Source: Sphacelaria rigidula (lineage: Eukaryota > Phaeophyceae > Sphacelariales). Taken from it: a stretch of DNA of 34,771 bases. Position numbers and translations under genes: made by a program. The stretch lies in the NCBI GenBank assembly GCA_964200075.2, contig CAXNAA020000024.1, positions 1-34,771 of the forward strand, read 5' to 3'. The notes under the pieces were generated by a model, which ran no database searches, was not told the DNA's origin, and was given only the letters and a program-made list of their open reading frames with translations. Below are positions 1-10,964 of the stretch, piece after piece (positions within the stretch are counted from its first letter, which is position 1; every line of letters starts with the position of its first letter).

Positions 1-219
1 TTTCCCTTATATTACCCCCCTCAACAAAGGGGGGGAAATGATGGTTTCGGTCAGCGCTGTAAGCTCACAGAGTCGGTTAAATGCGCTGAAAAAGTCTGTA
101 CGCGATCGAGGGGCATTAGGTAAACAAAAACGTCAATGGGCACCATCGCTGAAAGTGTGGGGAAAGCATTGTTTTAGGCTTGAACCTCATCTCGGAGTTA
201 AACCTCAATTCGCACAATT

Positions 220-442
220 TGTTGTTACTGAGTGAACATGCACATGTGCGAATAGATTAATGTGGACGTACGGGTACTGGTAGTCGAGTGTGTGTGACTA
301 ATTCACCCTGCTCACGGCAGCTACGACGCTTCCTGCTGAGCACACTTAACATCTGATCCCTCAGTCATAGGGTCGACTCAGTCTAGGCACTCTCCAATAA
401 TACAAAACATCAAACTATCTATCCTTCGCCACGGGCCACGGA
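220..442 (+). repeat. 5' LTR of copia element A
   Basis: From GAGTGAACATGCACATGTGC (about 229) to GGGCCACGGA (442) this matches 4329-4546 nearly base for base. The differences are about 10 transitions, 6 transversions and a 5-bp duplication (CTAGG) present only downstream. The start is shorter than in the 3' copy (TGTTGTTACTG against TGTTGATGTAAACAGG...ACTG), so a small deletion is likely. The primer binding site should begin near 439-445 but I cannot match it to a tRNA. Confidence 0.82.
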
Positions 443-450
443 TTACACTA

Positions 451-1710
451 GTGTTACAACCGGTTGGGCAAAATGGCGGACAAGGTGGTAGGCCTGCGAC
501 AGTATTGGGTGAGCAGGGTGTTACAGAGCAGTTGCAGGAAGTATGTAGTCCGGTCAGTTCCTTGGTTCAGCTCATGCGTGATATGCTGCTAAGCCAAGCT
601 ACATTACAGAGTAACATGGACCGTATGAGGACAAAAAGAGAGGCCGGATGCGCAGGAAACAACGGTGCCCTCGAAAGTGAAGGTTCCCATAGCCAACAGG
701 GGGAATTGAACGTAATAGAACAGTAGAGCGACGCGGTACTGGAGTTCGAAGGGAGCGACGGTACATCGGGAGCCAAGCTGTTTCAGAGGACGGAGCGCGC
801 GACGCAATGTACAACGAGGCCACCAGTGACGAAGCTAGGGGCTTTCTCCCCGCACGTGAGTCAATCCAAATAAATGATACAAGTGGAAATGATTCAGGGA
901 TTCCCGCTTTTCGACAGAACGTCCTCCCAAAAGTTTCAGGGAAGAGCGTTGATTGTGCTCGGTACAGGCATGAGCTGGTCAACTTCGCAAGGGGCGAAGG
1001 AATTGACTGGGTGTTCATCATGGCCGGCAATAGTTCTTACGATGTAGATGTCGGTAATCCTGAGATAGCGATGAGGTATCTGGAGAGCAGACACGGAAAG
1101 GAAGGACACAGTGGCAGCCAACGTAAGGGCCAGACGAATGCTTGTAGCTAGTTTAGAAGGATGAAGGGAGCAAGATATTTTGCTTAGAACCCACTCACCT
1201 GCTGCGGTTTGGAAAAAACTCGAGGATGTCTTTCGCCCCAAAACAAATGGAACGAGAACCGCTTTATTGGAAAAGTTCGATGGAGTCTAGATTGGTGTCC
1301 TTGATGATCAAGAGCAGAAGCTGCTCGAGATGGAGGAACTTGCACGTAACCTGAATTAATACGAGGAGCATGAACGACTAAGAAAAAATCATATTCTTTT
1401 GAAATTTCTCAACGCGTTGCCTTTCGAGTATCACATTCAGAAGCAATAATTGCTCGAGGATCGAGAGGGACCGCTGACGAGAGGTTGTGTTGACTTCGAT
1501 CCGAAAGCGCTTCGAATCAACATCTTTGAAGCAGGGACTTGCCCGGGCACGGAAGTCATCCCGGGGCGACCAGGCTCTCCTTGCCAGGGGTGGGACCGGG
1601 AGCCAGAGTTCGAGTAGCTCTGGGTCGGCATCGTCGGACGGCAAACCAGCGACTTGGCAGCTGCTCCGCTGCCACATTTGCAAGCGATCCAGACGCCGGG
1701 CGAGCTGAAG
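451..1710 (+). pseudogene. Copia Gag remnant (UBN2-type), broken
   Basis: Gag forms the virus-like particle that packages element RNA. An N-terminal piece opens at 451 just after the LTR and reads 91 codons, with a Leu-rich stretch (LVQLMRDMLLSQATL) that may form a helix. A second piece runs 807-1151. From about 1172 one frame reads VWKKLEDVF, LLEKFDGV, EMEELARNLN and LKFLNALPFEYH, the order seen in copia Gag proteins of the UBN2/DUF4219 family. It is interrupted by three in-frame stops, then shifts frame near 1480 into LTREVVLTSIRKRFES. The reading ends at RCHICKR, which looks like the first C-x2-C of the zinc knuckle, where the internal deletion begins. Not translatable as one protein. Confidence 0.7.
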
Positions 1711-3990
1711 GATTCCAGGGTCGATGAAGGCCAGGATGTGGATGAAGACAGGACGGAAAGCTCGATAGTGGACACTTCGCCCAGCGGTTCCTCAAGCGCG
1801 CCGTCCTCCCCGCCGAGTTCCGTTGGGGGGTGGGGCGGAGCAGCACCGCAGATCACTGGAGGGGGTGAAGTGCCTCCACCGTCCCCCCGAGGGGGGGGGG
1901 GGGGCGGGGAGAGACCAGATCCCCGTTCCAGATTTTGTCAACGGAGGGGGTGAGGTGGAGCCGGAATCATCATCATCATCAACGCTAACATCAGCACAGA
2001 CGCCGACACCTACGCCGACGCTCACATCGGCATCGGACACTGCCTCATCGCCCGCACTGTCATCCTCTTCCACGCGTCCCTCGCAAGATGGTGGGAGGGG
2101 CGACGGCGCTTCTCAACTCCCGAGGACCGAGCAACGCCGGCTTGCGTGGACTGACCGGGTACCAACACCAAGGGTGGGGCGTACGAGTAGCCAAACTCGC
2201 GAGGCAATGGGGTCGGTGCACGCACGAGACGACACGCTGGTGGCTGGCGGAGCGGAGGAAAGCAAGAAGGGAGCCGAGATGGCGCTGGCGGGAATGGCGG
2301 AGGACAATTGCTCAACCATGGAGCTGATCACCGCGGCAGCAGGACAGGTGGCTGGGCAAGACGCAATCGTTTCGACTCAACACGAGTTAGCTGAAAACGA
2401 GTTGTTTCCTTTTGTTGCTGAGGAAAACAGGGTAGGGCAGACTAAATTCGGTTTGCGTTCACCGGTTGGTCTACACGTGAGCGAAATAGAGGCAGCACGA
2501 ACCAGTATCGACGACATTGCCAAGTCAGAATTTCGAGAGGCATGGTTGGGCGCGATGCAGGCCGAGCTCGGAGGTCACGAAAAGGCTGGAACATTTTCGG
2601 CTGGCCCTGTACCGGAAGCAGCAAACGTGATTTCAGCGAAGTGGGTTTTTAGTTGGAAGACCGACGCAGATAGTACTGTAACCAAGGCAAAGGCAAGGTT
2701 GGTAGCGCGAGGTTTTGGACGACGTTTTGTAGTCGACTATTTCGAGATGTTCGCGGCAACGCCCTCCATGGCCTCCATCAAACTGGTCATGGCAGTGGCA
2801 GTTCAGGAAGAGTGGCCGCTGTACTATTTTGATGTGACACAGGCTTTTGTTCAAGCAGAAATGGATACTGGAGTGTACATGAGATTGCCTGAAGGATGCT
2901 CCGTTCTGACAGCTGTGATCGTGAAGCTTGAAAAACTATTTGACGGGATCAAGTAAGCGGGCAGGCAGTGGTTTCGTCTTCTGTGTAAAAGTTTACTGGA
3001 GGATGTCGGGACAATGCAGTGTGTAGCTGATCCTTGTGTTTTCAAGATGGATGATGCAGGGGACGTGCGTGTGATATTAGTTGTCCATGTGGACGACATC
3101 CTTATCAGTGGTCCTGAGGAATATGTAGGAGAGGTGGGCAAAGCCCTCAACAAAAAGTTCCCCACGAACAATCTCGGAGAGGTAAGCTGGTACATGGGGT
3201 GCGCAGTGGATGGAGACTGGGATAGAGGCACGCCGTCTGTAACGCAAACCACGTTCACGGACACGCTCCTGAAGCGTTTTGAGGTGAGGGGGTACTAGGA
3301 AATCCCTGCCTCTGTTTCTGTAAAGTTTGGACCGACAATGGGCGAAGACAAAAATGTGAATCGCCCATACCCGTAACGCAGTGGGGGGGTTGATGTGGCT
3401 GACAACAGTCACCAGACCCGACATCGCGAATTCGGTACTGGGAAGCTGTTATGACAGTGTTGAAGTACCTAAACGAGACGAAGGGCTTTGGACTTACGTT
3501 CAAGAAAGCTCATGATGGGCTTTCAGTCTACTGTGATGCAGATTACGCCAAGAAGGAAACGGATAGGAGTTCGGTTTCAGGGGTAGCCGTGATGTACGGT
3601 GGTGTGGTAGTGTCGGGAACGAGCCGCACGCAACACTGCGTAACTCTGTTATCTACAGAGGCAGAGTATGTTGCCATGGCGGAGGGGGCAAAGAAGGGAT
3701 TGTTTGTGAAGGCAGTGTTGACGTTCTTGCGACCGCAGACTGTGTCGGGAAGCGGGGGAAACCAAGGTACTCTTCTGTACGAGGACAACGAGGGAGCAAT
3801 AGCTCTGGCCGAAACCCCTCTCAGTTCCGAGAGGAGTAAGCACATAGACGTGAGATATCACTTCATTCGAGAGCTGGCGGGGACGGCAAAGGTCCGGGTT
3901 GTACATGTAGGCTCAGGATGGCAGCATGCAGATATTTTGACGAAGCCTCTTTCGATCAGCCTGTTTACGAGGCACAGACGTTTTTTATGA
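1690..3990 (+). pseudogene. Copia Pol remnant: linker, reverse transcriptase, RNase H
   Basis: Reverse transcriptase and RNase H copy element RNA into DNA. A low-complexity Ser/Thr/Pro/Gly linker (1700-2400) crosses a run of G at about 1888-1900 that changes frame. RT follows from about 2510: EAWLGAMQAEL, AKWVFSWKTD, KARLVARGF, the first catalytic Asp in YYFDVTQAFVQAEM and the second catalytic site as HVDDILISG (about 3090). A stop at about 2954 sits in LFDGIK*AGRQW, where the family has KQAGRQW, so CAA became TAA. A stop at 3296-3298 and a frame change follow; LMWLTTVTRPDIANSV is readable at about 3390. A small deletion joins this to WEAVMTVLKYLNETKGF. RNase H is complete from there: YCDADYA, STEAEYVAMAE, LYEDNEGAIAL, SKHIDVRYHFIRE and HADILTKPL, all catalytic acidic residues kept. 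Confidence 0.9.
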
Positions 3991-4306
3991 ACTTGGAAGG
4001 TGACAAGTAGGTACGTTTTTTGTGTGTTCCATTGTGCTCGTGCCGGGTATTTTTAGATCTTCAGGTGATGCATTTATGCGCATTTTGAGTTAAGTCACCC
4101 ACGCTATTTTGAGGGGCATGGTTTCTGTAGGGCGTTTCCTGATATGTCGTGTATCTGCCTTGACCGACGTCCATGGATTATGTAGATGGAGCAAAAGCTG
4201 TTGAGGGGAGGGGGTTTTCGCCCGGATGGCCGGTTTCCCCCTTGAAACCTTTTTTGTTTTTGAGAGAGAGGAAGCCACAACGACTGATATACCGGTTCAG
4301 AGGGGG
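3991..4306 (+). other. 3' untranslated part and polypurine tract of copia A
   Basis: No coding signal. The last bases AGAGGGGG (4299-4306) directly precede the LTR start TGTTGATG and fit the polypurine tract that primes plus-strand DNA synthesis in LTR elements. Confidence 0.65.
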
Positions 4307-4546
4307 TGTTGATGTAAACAGGTACACTGAGTGAACATGCACATGTGCGGATAGATTAACGCGAACGTACGGGTACTGGTGGTCGAGTGCATGTGACTAC
4401 GGCACCTTGCTCACGGCAGCTACGACGCTGCCTGCTGGGCACACTCAACATCTGATCCCTCAGTCATAGGGTCGACTCCGTCTAGGCTAGGCACTCTCCA
4501 ATAATACAAAACATGAAACTATCTATCCTTCGCCACGGGCCACGGA
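4307..4546 (+). repeat. 3' LTR of copia element A
   Basis: Starts TGTTGATG after the polypurine tract and is similar to the 5' LTR up to CCACGGA (4546). It contains the 5-bp duplication CTAGGCTAGG missing from the 5' copy. Confidence 0.85.
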
Positions 4547-4555
4547 ATATGCCAC

Positions 4556-4684
4556 AGCACGCACACCCACAGCACAGCTTACATGGACACATGCACTGAC
4601 GAACCACCACTAGCTAGCCGCAAAAGCAACAGCAGAAGCAGTACTGTAGTACGGAAACTGCCGTTGAACGTATTGCACATGCTT
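4556..4684 (+). repeat. 129-bp direct repeat, copy 1
   Basis: AGCACGCACACCCACAGCAC and onward matches 5564-5692 (about 85-90% by eye), including CACCACTAGCTAGCCGCAAA and CCGTTGAACGTAT. It begins about 10 bp after the copia 3' LTR. The two copies may be the ends of a small terminal-repeat element of about 1.1 kb, or a segmental duplication. Confidence 0.75.
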
Positions 4685-5563
4685 CACTGTTACGGATCGC
4701 GGCATACATGGAGGAAGGGCAGTACAATGATGGGCCCATCTAATCTAATGGAATAGTCCCGGAGGGCTGACTGCGGAAACTGGCAATGTGCCGCAGTCAG
4801 GGGGGATGATGTTTGAGCCCGTACGAAGACGATTGCATAAACATGCCTCTTTACACCCGGCTTGAACTCGGTTCTTTCAGAATCGGTGAAAGCCGGCCCC
4901 CTGGTTTTTACTCCTATGGAAGGGAACGAAGTGGCCTGAGACATGAGAATCAAAACCACCACTGCAGAAGAGAAATACCATCGCCTGAAGCTGAGATCAG
5001 GATACCCTGACATTCAGGACGAGCTGTTCCTTGTTAAAGTGATCATCCCTTGTGCTGGAAAACTGTTTTGCCCTGCGATAAATGGTGAGCGAGTACGTAC
5101 AAATCATTGCATACTGTATTGTACATGGATGGATATCCCGCATGTTTGGTTGAAGTAGGAAATTTCACTTCATGCCCCGACTTGAGAAGATCCGTCATCA
5201 CAGTTCTTGAGCAGCGATCATGGTAACCACAACAATTGAGGCAGTAGTAAAAACGAACTAGTGATACGGACGAGACGGAGAGGTGCCACACTATTTTGTC
5301 CATATCTTCACGCACCCACCAAAAGTACAGCACAAACTATTCAACATTGTACAGACAGTGGTAGAGCGCAATATTCTCTGTAGTGTAAATAACAGTGCCC
5401 TCGCAGCCATACTGCTCCAGCAAGCAAGCACATTGCAGTTTTATTCAGCAACACTCCAACTCCCTTGCGCATCAGCCCGTCTGTTGATATCCACCTGCGC
5501 ACAACAAAGGCGGCACACCATTTTTGAACGCACTCACCTAAACCAGAGCAGGCATATAGGCGT
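4685..5563. other. Non-coding stretch between the 129-bp repeats
   Basis: No recognisable gene. A 10-bp-arm hairpin (CTGACTGCGG at 4767-4776 with CCGCAGTCAG at 4791-4800) is the only clear structure. Short open frames here show no family motif. Confidence 0.4.
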
Positions 5564-5692
5564 AGCACGCACACCCACAACACAGCTCACACGCACACAT
5601 ACACTGATGAACCACCACTAGCTAGCCGCAAAAGCAACAGCAGCAGCAGTACCGTAGTACGGAGACCGCCGTTGAACGTATCGCACACGCTG
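5564..5692 (+). repeat. 129-bp direct repeat, copy 2
   Basis: Second copy of 4556-4684, same orientation, offset 1008 bp. Differences are scattered substitutions, many of them transitions. Confidence 0.75.
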
Positions 5693-6392
5693 CGCGCGCC
5701 TAGCAGGCAAATGAACCATCACGTACTCTTGTGTGTCTGAATCAATCGATGTGTGTTCGGATCAAATGTGTGTAGTGAAGGTATATTCTATATTCCGGGT
5801 GTGTTCTCCGTTGTCCCTCTGTCCTTCGTGGCGTTCATTGTGTTGGTGTTTTGGTGGTCGGGGACAACAAGAGCAGTCTTGAAAACCCTTTCGATGGCGA
5901 CATCAGCAAATCATCTGCTGTCGTCCTGATGGCACAAGTTACCTGTGCTCACGGCACGGCTTTCAGAGCAGTAGATGCCACCGTCCCGCACAGTATTGTC
6001 TGTATAGCATACAGCACAATCTACTACTACTTACTGTCCGGCTGTGGGCAATGCTACGCGGTACTCTCTGTACTAACTACTAAACACAGTTGATCCAAGG
6101 ACACAACAACTGATCCAAACAACCGGAAAATCGAAGATGCACCGGGACATAATCCGCTTAATTAAATTAACGGGCGAAGCCCACATCACGAGCCAAACCT
6201 CCTACACACAGATTACGGTAACCCAAAGTGAGTCGGCAGAAGCGCGACTGTGGCCGAGTGTTCAAACTCGGCACTGGCCCAAATATTGAAGACCTGCACC
6301 CTTTGCGAATGTTGCTGTATCACTACAACACCATACTATATGCCTGGACATTCAAAGCAATATGTGCCTGCCATGTACCAGTACTGTTGGGA
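5693..6392. other. Unassigned sequence
   Basis: About 700 bp with no recognised gene. An 80-codon open frame (5851-6093, +) has a hydrophobic stretch and several Cys but no family motif, and I do not support it as a gene. Confidence 0.3.
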
Positions 6393-6890
6393 ATGTGCTG
6401 TGCTGATTGTAGTAAATAATAGAGGGTGTTGACCTCCGTGATGTGCACTTCAATTCTGATTTTGTATGTGACGTGCCTCTCAGCAATGTACTGAATTGAT
6501 TAATGACTGACCGTATGTGAACGAAGTGATGCAGTGACAGCACAATTGATGCCGGCACAACGCGGTGCATTGGGCACTGTAACACTTCGTAACAACGGTG
6601 GTATCAACACGGCAGGTTGATTGTCTGGCACATCGAGTAAGGCTGATGTGCTGTGCTGGTTGTAGTATGTAATAGAGGGTGTTGAACCCCGTGATGTCCG
6701 ATTGAATTTGATGTCGAACATGAAGTGCCTGAGTACAATGTACTAAGGTGATCTATTACTGACTGTATGCGAATGAAGTGATGCAGTGTCAACACGGTGC
6801 ATTCGGCACCGCAATGCTCTGTAACGACGGTTCTATTGACACTGCATAATGATCGCCCGGCATGCTGAGCAAGGGTGATGTGCTGTGCTG
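6393..6890 (+). repeat. Tandem duplication, units of about 253 and 232 bp
   Basis: ATGTGCTGTGCTG marks unit starts at 6393, 6646 and 6878. Both full units contain TAATAGAGGGTGTTGA, CAATGTACT, CGAA(C/T)GAAGTGATGCAGTG and CGGTGCATT(G/C)GGCAC at matching positions. The third copy breaks off after about 13 bp. Confidence 0.8.
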
Positions 6891-7171
6891 GTTTCGTCCC
6901 ATTCTGTCGTTATGATAATCAATATTTCGTCGTGTTTTACTGTCGACACCCCCAACCTGAGGTTAACATTTCCCCATGCGACATGTCATGTAGGATTGCG
7001 CACGGAAAAGCGTACTTTTGTGTTGAGCACTGGTTCATATACGGGCAGATTGAGTTTGAGTGTATGATTGACCACCCCTACTTAGGTCCGGGGGGCGATG
7101 ATACTTACGATTTTGCTATTATGCATGTTACTGCTGTAGTGCCCCCGGACAATATCCCCCTGCGAGTTTGA
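6875..7171 (+). CDS. Hypothetical protein, 98 codons, unrecognised
   Basis: This open frame begins at the end of the tandem duplication and stops at 7171. It is rich in Cys, His and aromatic residues. The C-terminal part reads ECMIDHPYLGPGGDDTYDFA and then IMHVTAVVPPDN. The order HPY...YDFAI...V faintly resembles the middle of a trypsin-like fold (HP.Y...DIAL), but there is no His or Ser active-site motif, so I do not assign a function. It may be a fragment of a captured host or element gene. No neighbouring gene supports it. Confidence 0.22.
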   Translation: MMCCAGFVPFCRYDNQYFVVFYCRHPQPEVNISPCDMSCRIAHGKAYFCVEHWFIYGQIEFECMIDHPYLGPGGDDTYDFAIMHVTAVVPPDNIPLRV

Positions 7172-7648
7172 TGACTTGAGAAGGTTATATGTCCGCACCA
7201 TCGCGGGTGAGACATGTTCATGTGATGTAGTACCTTACATATTTCCACGTATGACAGTACAGTAGTACATGTTTTACAGTTGTGTTATGATGTAAGAGTG
7301 TTATGCGTGTTGAAAACGATGCTCAAACTACGCGGCATGTTGATTTTTGTGTACAACCTACTGCAGAGAGCTGTGTTTCATGTATCACGGTCGACACTAT
7401 TTTTTCCACGGACTGGTTTGCTTTTGACCAAATTGCCCCCGCAATGTTTTTGTGCTGTGCTGTGCTGTCCAACATATATATTTATATGTGCTGCACAGAA
7501 ATTTTATTTCACATGAATAGGCTTCTTCGCATGTAAATCCGAGGACGAATGAAGGAGGATTTATTGGCCATGGTCATGCGCTGTTGTAGTAGACACCACA
7601 GTACAGTAGTGCGGTATCGTGTGAACGTTCGTGGATCGATGTGACTAC
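7172..7648. other. Unassigned sequence upstream of gypsy element A
   Basis: No gene recognised. Overlapping short frames at 7280-7536 share GTCGACAC with the preceding region but show no family motif. Gypsy element A inserted at the right edge, after CTAC (7645-7648). Confidence 0.3.
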
Positions 7649-7889
7649 TGTGACGAAATCACGCCGTCGCGTTGAGTATATAGTGGATCCTGGATGATGA
7701 CCAGGGGACAAGGGCATCCTGTGCATGATGACCCTTGCTGTGTAGCCCATGCTTGACGGTACGGGCGGCAGTTGTTTACTCCTGACTAATGGAATGTTGT
7801 AAAGGCTGACAACTGAAACTGAGGCCAGTAAGACTGGGGAGTCCCTCAACAGCAGTGATCCAACAGTGCTTCCACTGGCTGGCGTCACA
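7649..7889 (+). repeat. 5' LTR of gypsy element A
   Basis: 241 bp, TGTGACG...CGTCACA with short inverted ends. It contains GAGTATATAGTGG (about 7674-7686), a likely TATA box for the element promoter. The primer binding site should start at 7890 (GTATCGATATTAGCGC), whose tRNA I cannot name. Confidence 0.93.
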
Positions 7890-8867
7890 GTATCGATATT
7901 AGCGCTAGTGCTAGTGAGTGCCAGAAATCTGCTGAAGAAGATTTCGGCGGAGTGAGTCTGGCAGCTGGGGACAACCTGACATGAAGGACGCATGTGAATT
8001 GATAAGGGGTGAAGCACCTTGTGGAGGGTGTAACGGTGTTTATCACGATTGCTCCCGGTTCAGACCTCAGTGGACGTTGTTTGTTTACTCAGCTCAGCAG
8101 CGCGGGCTGACCACAGTCGCTCTCATGTATTTCACACAAGGAGACAACAAGCAAATACAGACCAGAATAGAGCCGTTTTACCACGCAATTGATTGCATCC
8201 AACTTCATCTACAGAACAGGGAGATACAACACAAACGGAAACAAGGCGAAAAATCAATAAAACACACCAGACAAAACAGCAGTCCGACTACTGCTCTTAT
8301 CTCTGGGACTCACTTTCTCGCGGTTTGTAGATACTCCAATGGGGGACTGTTGAATCGCAGCCAAAAGCCGAGAATGAAGATAGAGTGAGCTCGTTGGGGC
8401 TACTTACAGCTTCAAACGTGTTTCGCCGCCCTTAATCATCATAAACTGAGGTCATACAATAAAATTCAAGAGCCGGGCTCCTCAATACATGCCATGGTTG
8501 GGTCTCTACCTTTTCTCTCTCCGAATTCAAATACATCCTCTCCGTAAAACGTCAACCCATCGGGTAGCCAATTTCCCGCTATTTGAATATGAAAGTGTCC
8601 ATCATTCAATGTCACTTTTGTCCAAGATCATGGCTACGTCCTGCAGTCACATCATATCACACGCCTGACAGGAGTTCAAGCTGGTGGTGGCTGCAGAAAG
8701 GCGGCTGGCCTGTGATTGATCCAGACTGGAGACTTGCTGAAGCTGCGTGCAGCGGGAGTTTGGAGGCTCCTACGTCTGTGTGGTGTGGCGACAAAGCAAG
8801 GAAAGTGCAATTCGCGAAGGGCCGCTAGCCTGCAGAGGATCGCGGGTAGCCGGTTACAGCTGCAGCT
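7890..8867 (+). other. 5' leader of gypsy element A
   Basis: Nearly 1 kb between the LTR and the first Gag-like frame. It has no recognised motif; a 135-codon frame (7981-8388) shows no Gag similarity. A long leader would normally hold the primer binding site and packaging signal. Confidence 0.45.
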
Positions 8868-10143
8868 ATGGCTACTGACTCAAAACGTACGTCTACAGTG
8901 ACACCCGTGGTCATGCGGGAAGAATTGCGACCTCCCCAATACGGGGACAGGTACTCAGAAAGTACATCTCGCACTTTTTATACAAAATACTTGGAGTACA
9001 AGAGACGTGTGGAGCACGCTAATGCAGGGGTGCCGTGCGGCATCAGGTAGTGACCAAAGCTCAACAAGTACCGACTCATGTACAGAGAGTGATCGCTCGT
9101 TTGAAACATAACGGGAGCACCATCACATCGCCGCGATTGGTTGCGGCGATCAAAAAGCATGCAGGGCATGCGGCGGGCGCCGAGGTAGATCTGACCCAAG
9201 CGTCCGCGGCCGTGGCGAAAGCTGTCGCAATGGATTCTCCGGGGAAAACGATGTTGGAGCGTGTGGAGCCCATCTTGGCTAATTTGGACAAGTACTTCAC
9301 GGAAAATCCTAACGTAGAACTAGTATATCGCTCCCCCGCTGGTGAGTTAATTCCAGGCCCGGCAGCAGTATTCACTGAGGCTATGGTGGAGGGGTTGGCA
9401 CCGGAAAATTTCGAGCAAGCCGTGCTTGTCAAGCTGTAGCACCAATCAGGTTGGAAGGACGACCCGTACCTGGTGATGAGCACCGTCGTGGCCGAGGCCA
9501 AGGGGTGGCGGAAAATAGAGGTGTTCGGCCAGTCGTACATCTCTTCGCCGAGATCTTTGCGCAACCATGGCTCGAAATCGGCTGGTCGCGCCGCGAGTAT
9601 TAATTGCCACCGCTGTGGCCAGGTCGGCCATTACGCGCGCGATTGCCCAACGTCTTCCGGTGGAGAGTCTGGGCAGTCTTGTGCCGCGCGCCATCAGCAT
9701 CGTCAGCACAAGGGCAAGATACCAGGTAATCGTGGTGGCGGCGACGGATCCTCCGACGATGGAGAGTCACAGGCGAGCCCTCAGCAGCAGCCGCAGCAGC
9801 AGCAGAATCAGCAGCAGCAGCGGCAGCGGCGTCAGCATGGGTCTGGCTCTGGGTCCGGCGCCGCCGTAGGTGCTGTTACTCCGCAGCGCAGGTGGGCCCG
9901 ACTTCTACAGAGTCGAACACTGCGCCGGCGCCGGCGGAGGTGGCGCCGGCGGCGACACCGGCAGCAGCGCCAGGCGCGATGCCTATTGACGTGTTGGTCG
10001 GAGGGTCGCCAAATTCTTGGTTTGCTGGCTGGGGGGCGTACCCGCCTGCGGTGCCGTTTGAACCTGCTGGGGCGTCTTCGCCTGCGCAGCTTGCGCAGCC
10101 GTGGCGCCAAGTAGGATTGGTGGCGCATAGGTCAGCAGAATAA
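8868..10143 (+). pseudogene. Gypsy Gag with zinc knuckle (element A), broken
   Basis: Gag is the particle protein. It starts MATDSKRTST at 8868, with LRPPQYGDRY and a TFYTKYLEYKRRVEHAN segment, then shifts frame near 9045 into HVQRVIARLK and LVAAIKKHAGH. The same segments occur in gypsy element B (VYIHRCFEGMYKDGR, LLDAVKQHAGY), which confirms the assignment. An in-frame TAG at 9437-9439 interrupts it before GWKDDPYLVMSTVV. The zinc knuckle CHRCGQVGHYARDC (C-x2-C-x4-H-x4-C) lies at about 9607-9650 and binds nucleic acid. A Gln-rich tract from CAG repeats (9780-9840) and a frame change at about 9880 follow; QPWRQVGL near 10100 matches QPWRQVNL in element B. Confidence 0.82.
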
Positions 10144-10964
10144 GTTCCCGTGGAGCTTGCCGACAGATACATTCCGGCGGAGTTATGTCTTCCGAATCAA
10201 CGGCGGCGTGGGGTCATTGTGGTTGGTCTATGTTGGACTCTGGCTCACATTTCATTAGTCTGCCGGTGGAGATGGTTGAGATGCTGGAGCGACAACTCCC
10301 GGATGTATCGCTGAGCATCCCGTTTTCGCTCGGGGCGCGGCAAGCAGTCACCGCGTCAGGTCAGTATGTTTCAGTCACGGAGCGTACTGTTCCGTTGCAG
10401 CTAGCCTTCAAGACTGCTTGGGGACTGGCGCCATTGCCTGCGATCTCGTTTTCGATTATGCCAGGGTCGGATGGCGTTGTTCTTCTGGGGCTGCCGACGC
10501 CACAGGATCTAAGAATCGACCCGTATGAGCGGTTGAAGAACTCCATCATGACGCGGATGTCTCCACCTGATCCGCACGTGGAGACGCCCGCCTTTTGGGG
10601 CAGTCGTCGCGTGAGCTTGTTGGTGGATGCTTTCCAGGAGACTGGGGGGCAGGTGACCGAGGAGCGGGATGCGGCAGTGGAACGCTTAGTAGAGCGCGGC
10701 CCGGGTATGTTCATGGACCCGGCGGAAAAGGAGTCATCTCGGAAGGTCGCGCTGGAGGAGAGCGTGACGGATGCTGTGGCGAAAGGCCTCAGCGTCCCCA
10801 CAGCGGAACGCCTGCGCGGCATCTTGCATCGCCGCGTCAACGCATTTCGTCGTGCTCTGCGTGGTGATCCCCCTGCGCGCGTGGAGCCCATGCGCGTTCA
10901 GCTAATACGTAGGGCGTCCGCGGCGAAGCCGAAGCCGCGGCTGTACGATCCAGTGAAGTAGAGT
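10144..10964 (+). pseudogene. Gypsy aspartic protease and Pol N-terminal spacer (element A)
   Basis: The open frame from 10185 contains MLDSGSHFISL, the catalytic Asp motif D-S-G-S of a retroviral-type aspartic protease, and VVLLGLPTPQDL, the hydrophobic-Gly motif near the fold's end. This enzyme cleaves the Gag-Pol polyprotein. A spacer follows with RGPGMFMDPAEKES and a region rich in Arg (RRVNAFRRALRGDPPARVEP), equivalent to RGPNMFMDPAKERS and FCRALRGDPPARVEP in element B. The frame ends at a TAG at 10959-10961 just before the RT N-terminal stump. The start codon at 10185 is probably not native: the protease was presumably read as part of Gag-Pol. Confidence 0.85.

Larger units (their letters stand above)
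220..4546 (+). mobile_element. Ty1/copia LTR retrotransposon A, internally deleted
   Basis: Two direct repeats of about 223-240 bp (220-442 and 4307-4546) bracket a Gag remnant followed by copia-type reverse transcriptase and RNase H remnants. A G-rich polypurine tract lies directly before the downstream repeat. This order is that of a Ty1/copia element. Protease, GAG-pre-integrase and integrase are missing: the reading jumps from the start of the Gag zinc knuckle near 1690 straight into the Ser/Pro-rich linker that normally separates integrase from RT. Several stops and frameshifts make it non-coding. By eye the LTRs differ at about 16 positions in 210, so the insertion is not very recent. 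Exact LTR ends and a target-site duplication could not be fixed. Confidence 0.88.

Noticed and set aside
38-235. 65-codon open frame at the window start
   Set aside because: No motif; it runs into the copia A 5' LTR. A short C/G-run hairpin near 16-36 is trivial.
599-1030. Long minus-strand open frame opposite copia A Gag
   Set aside because: It is the antisense shadow of Gag and has no family motif.
9832-10172. Arg-rich and Ala-rich frames over 9.8-10.2 kb
   Set aside because: They are alternative readings of the CAG/GGC-rich part of gypsy A Gag.
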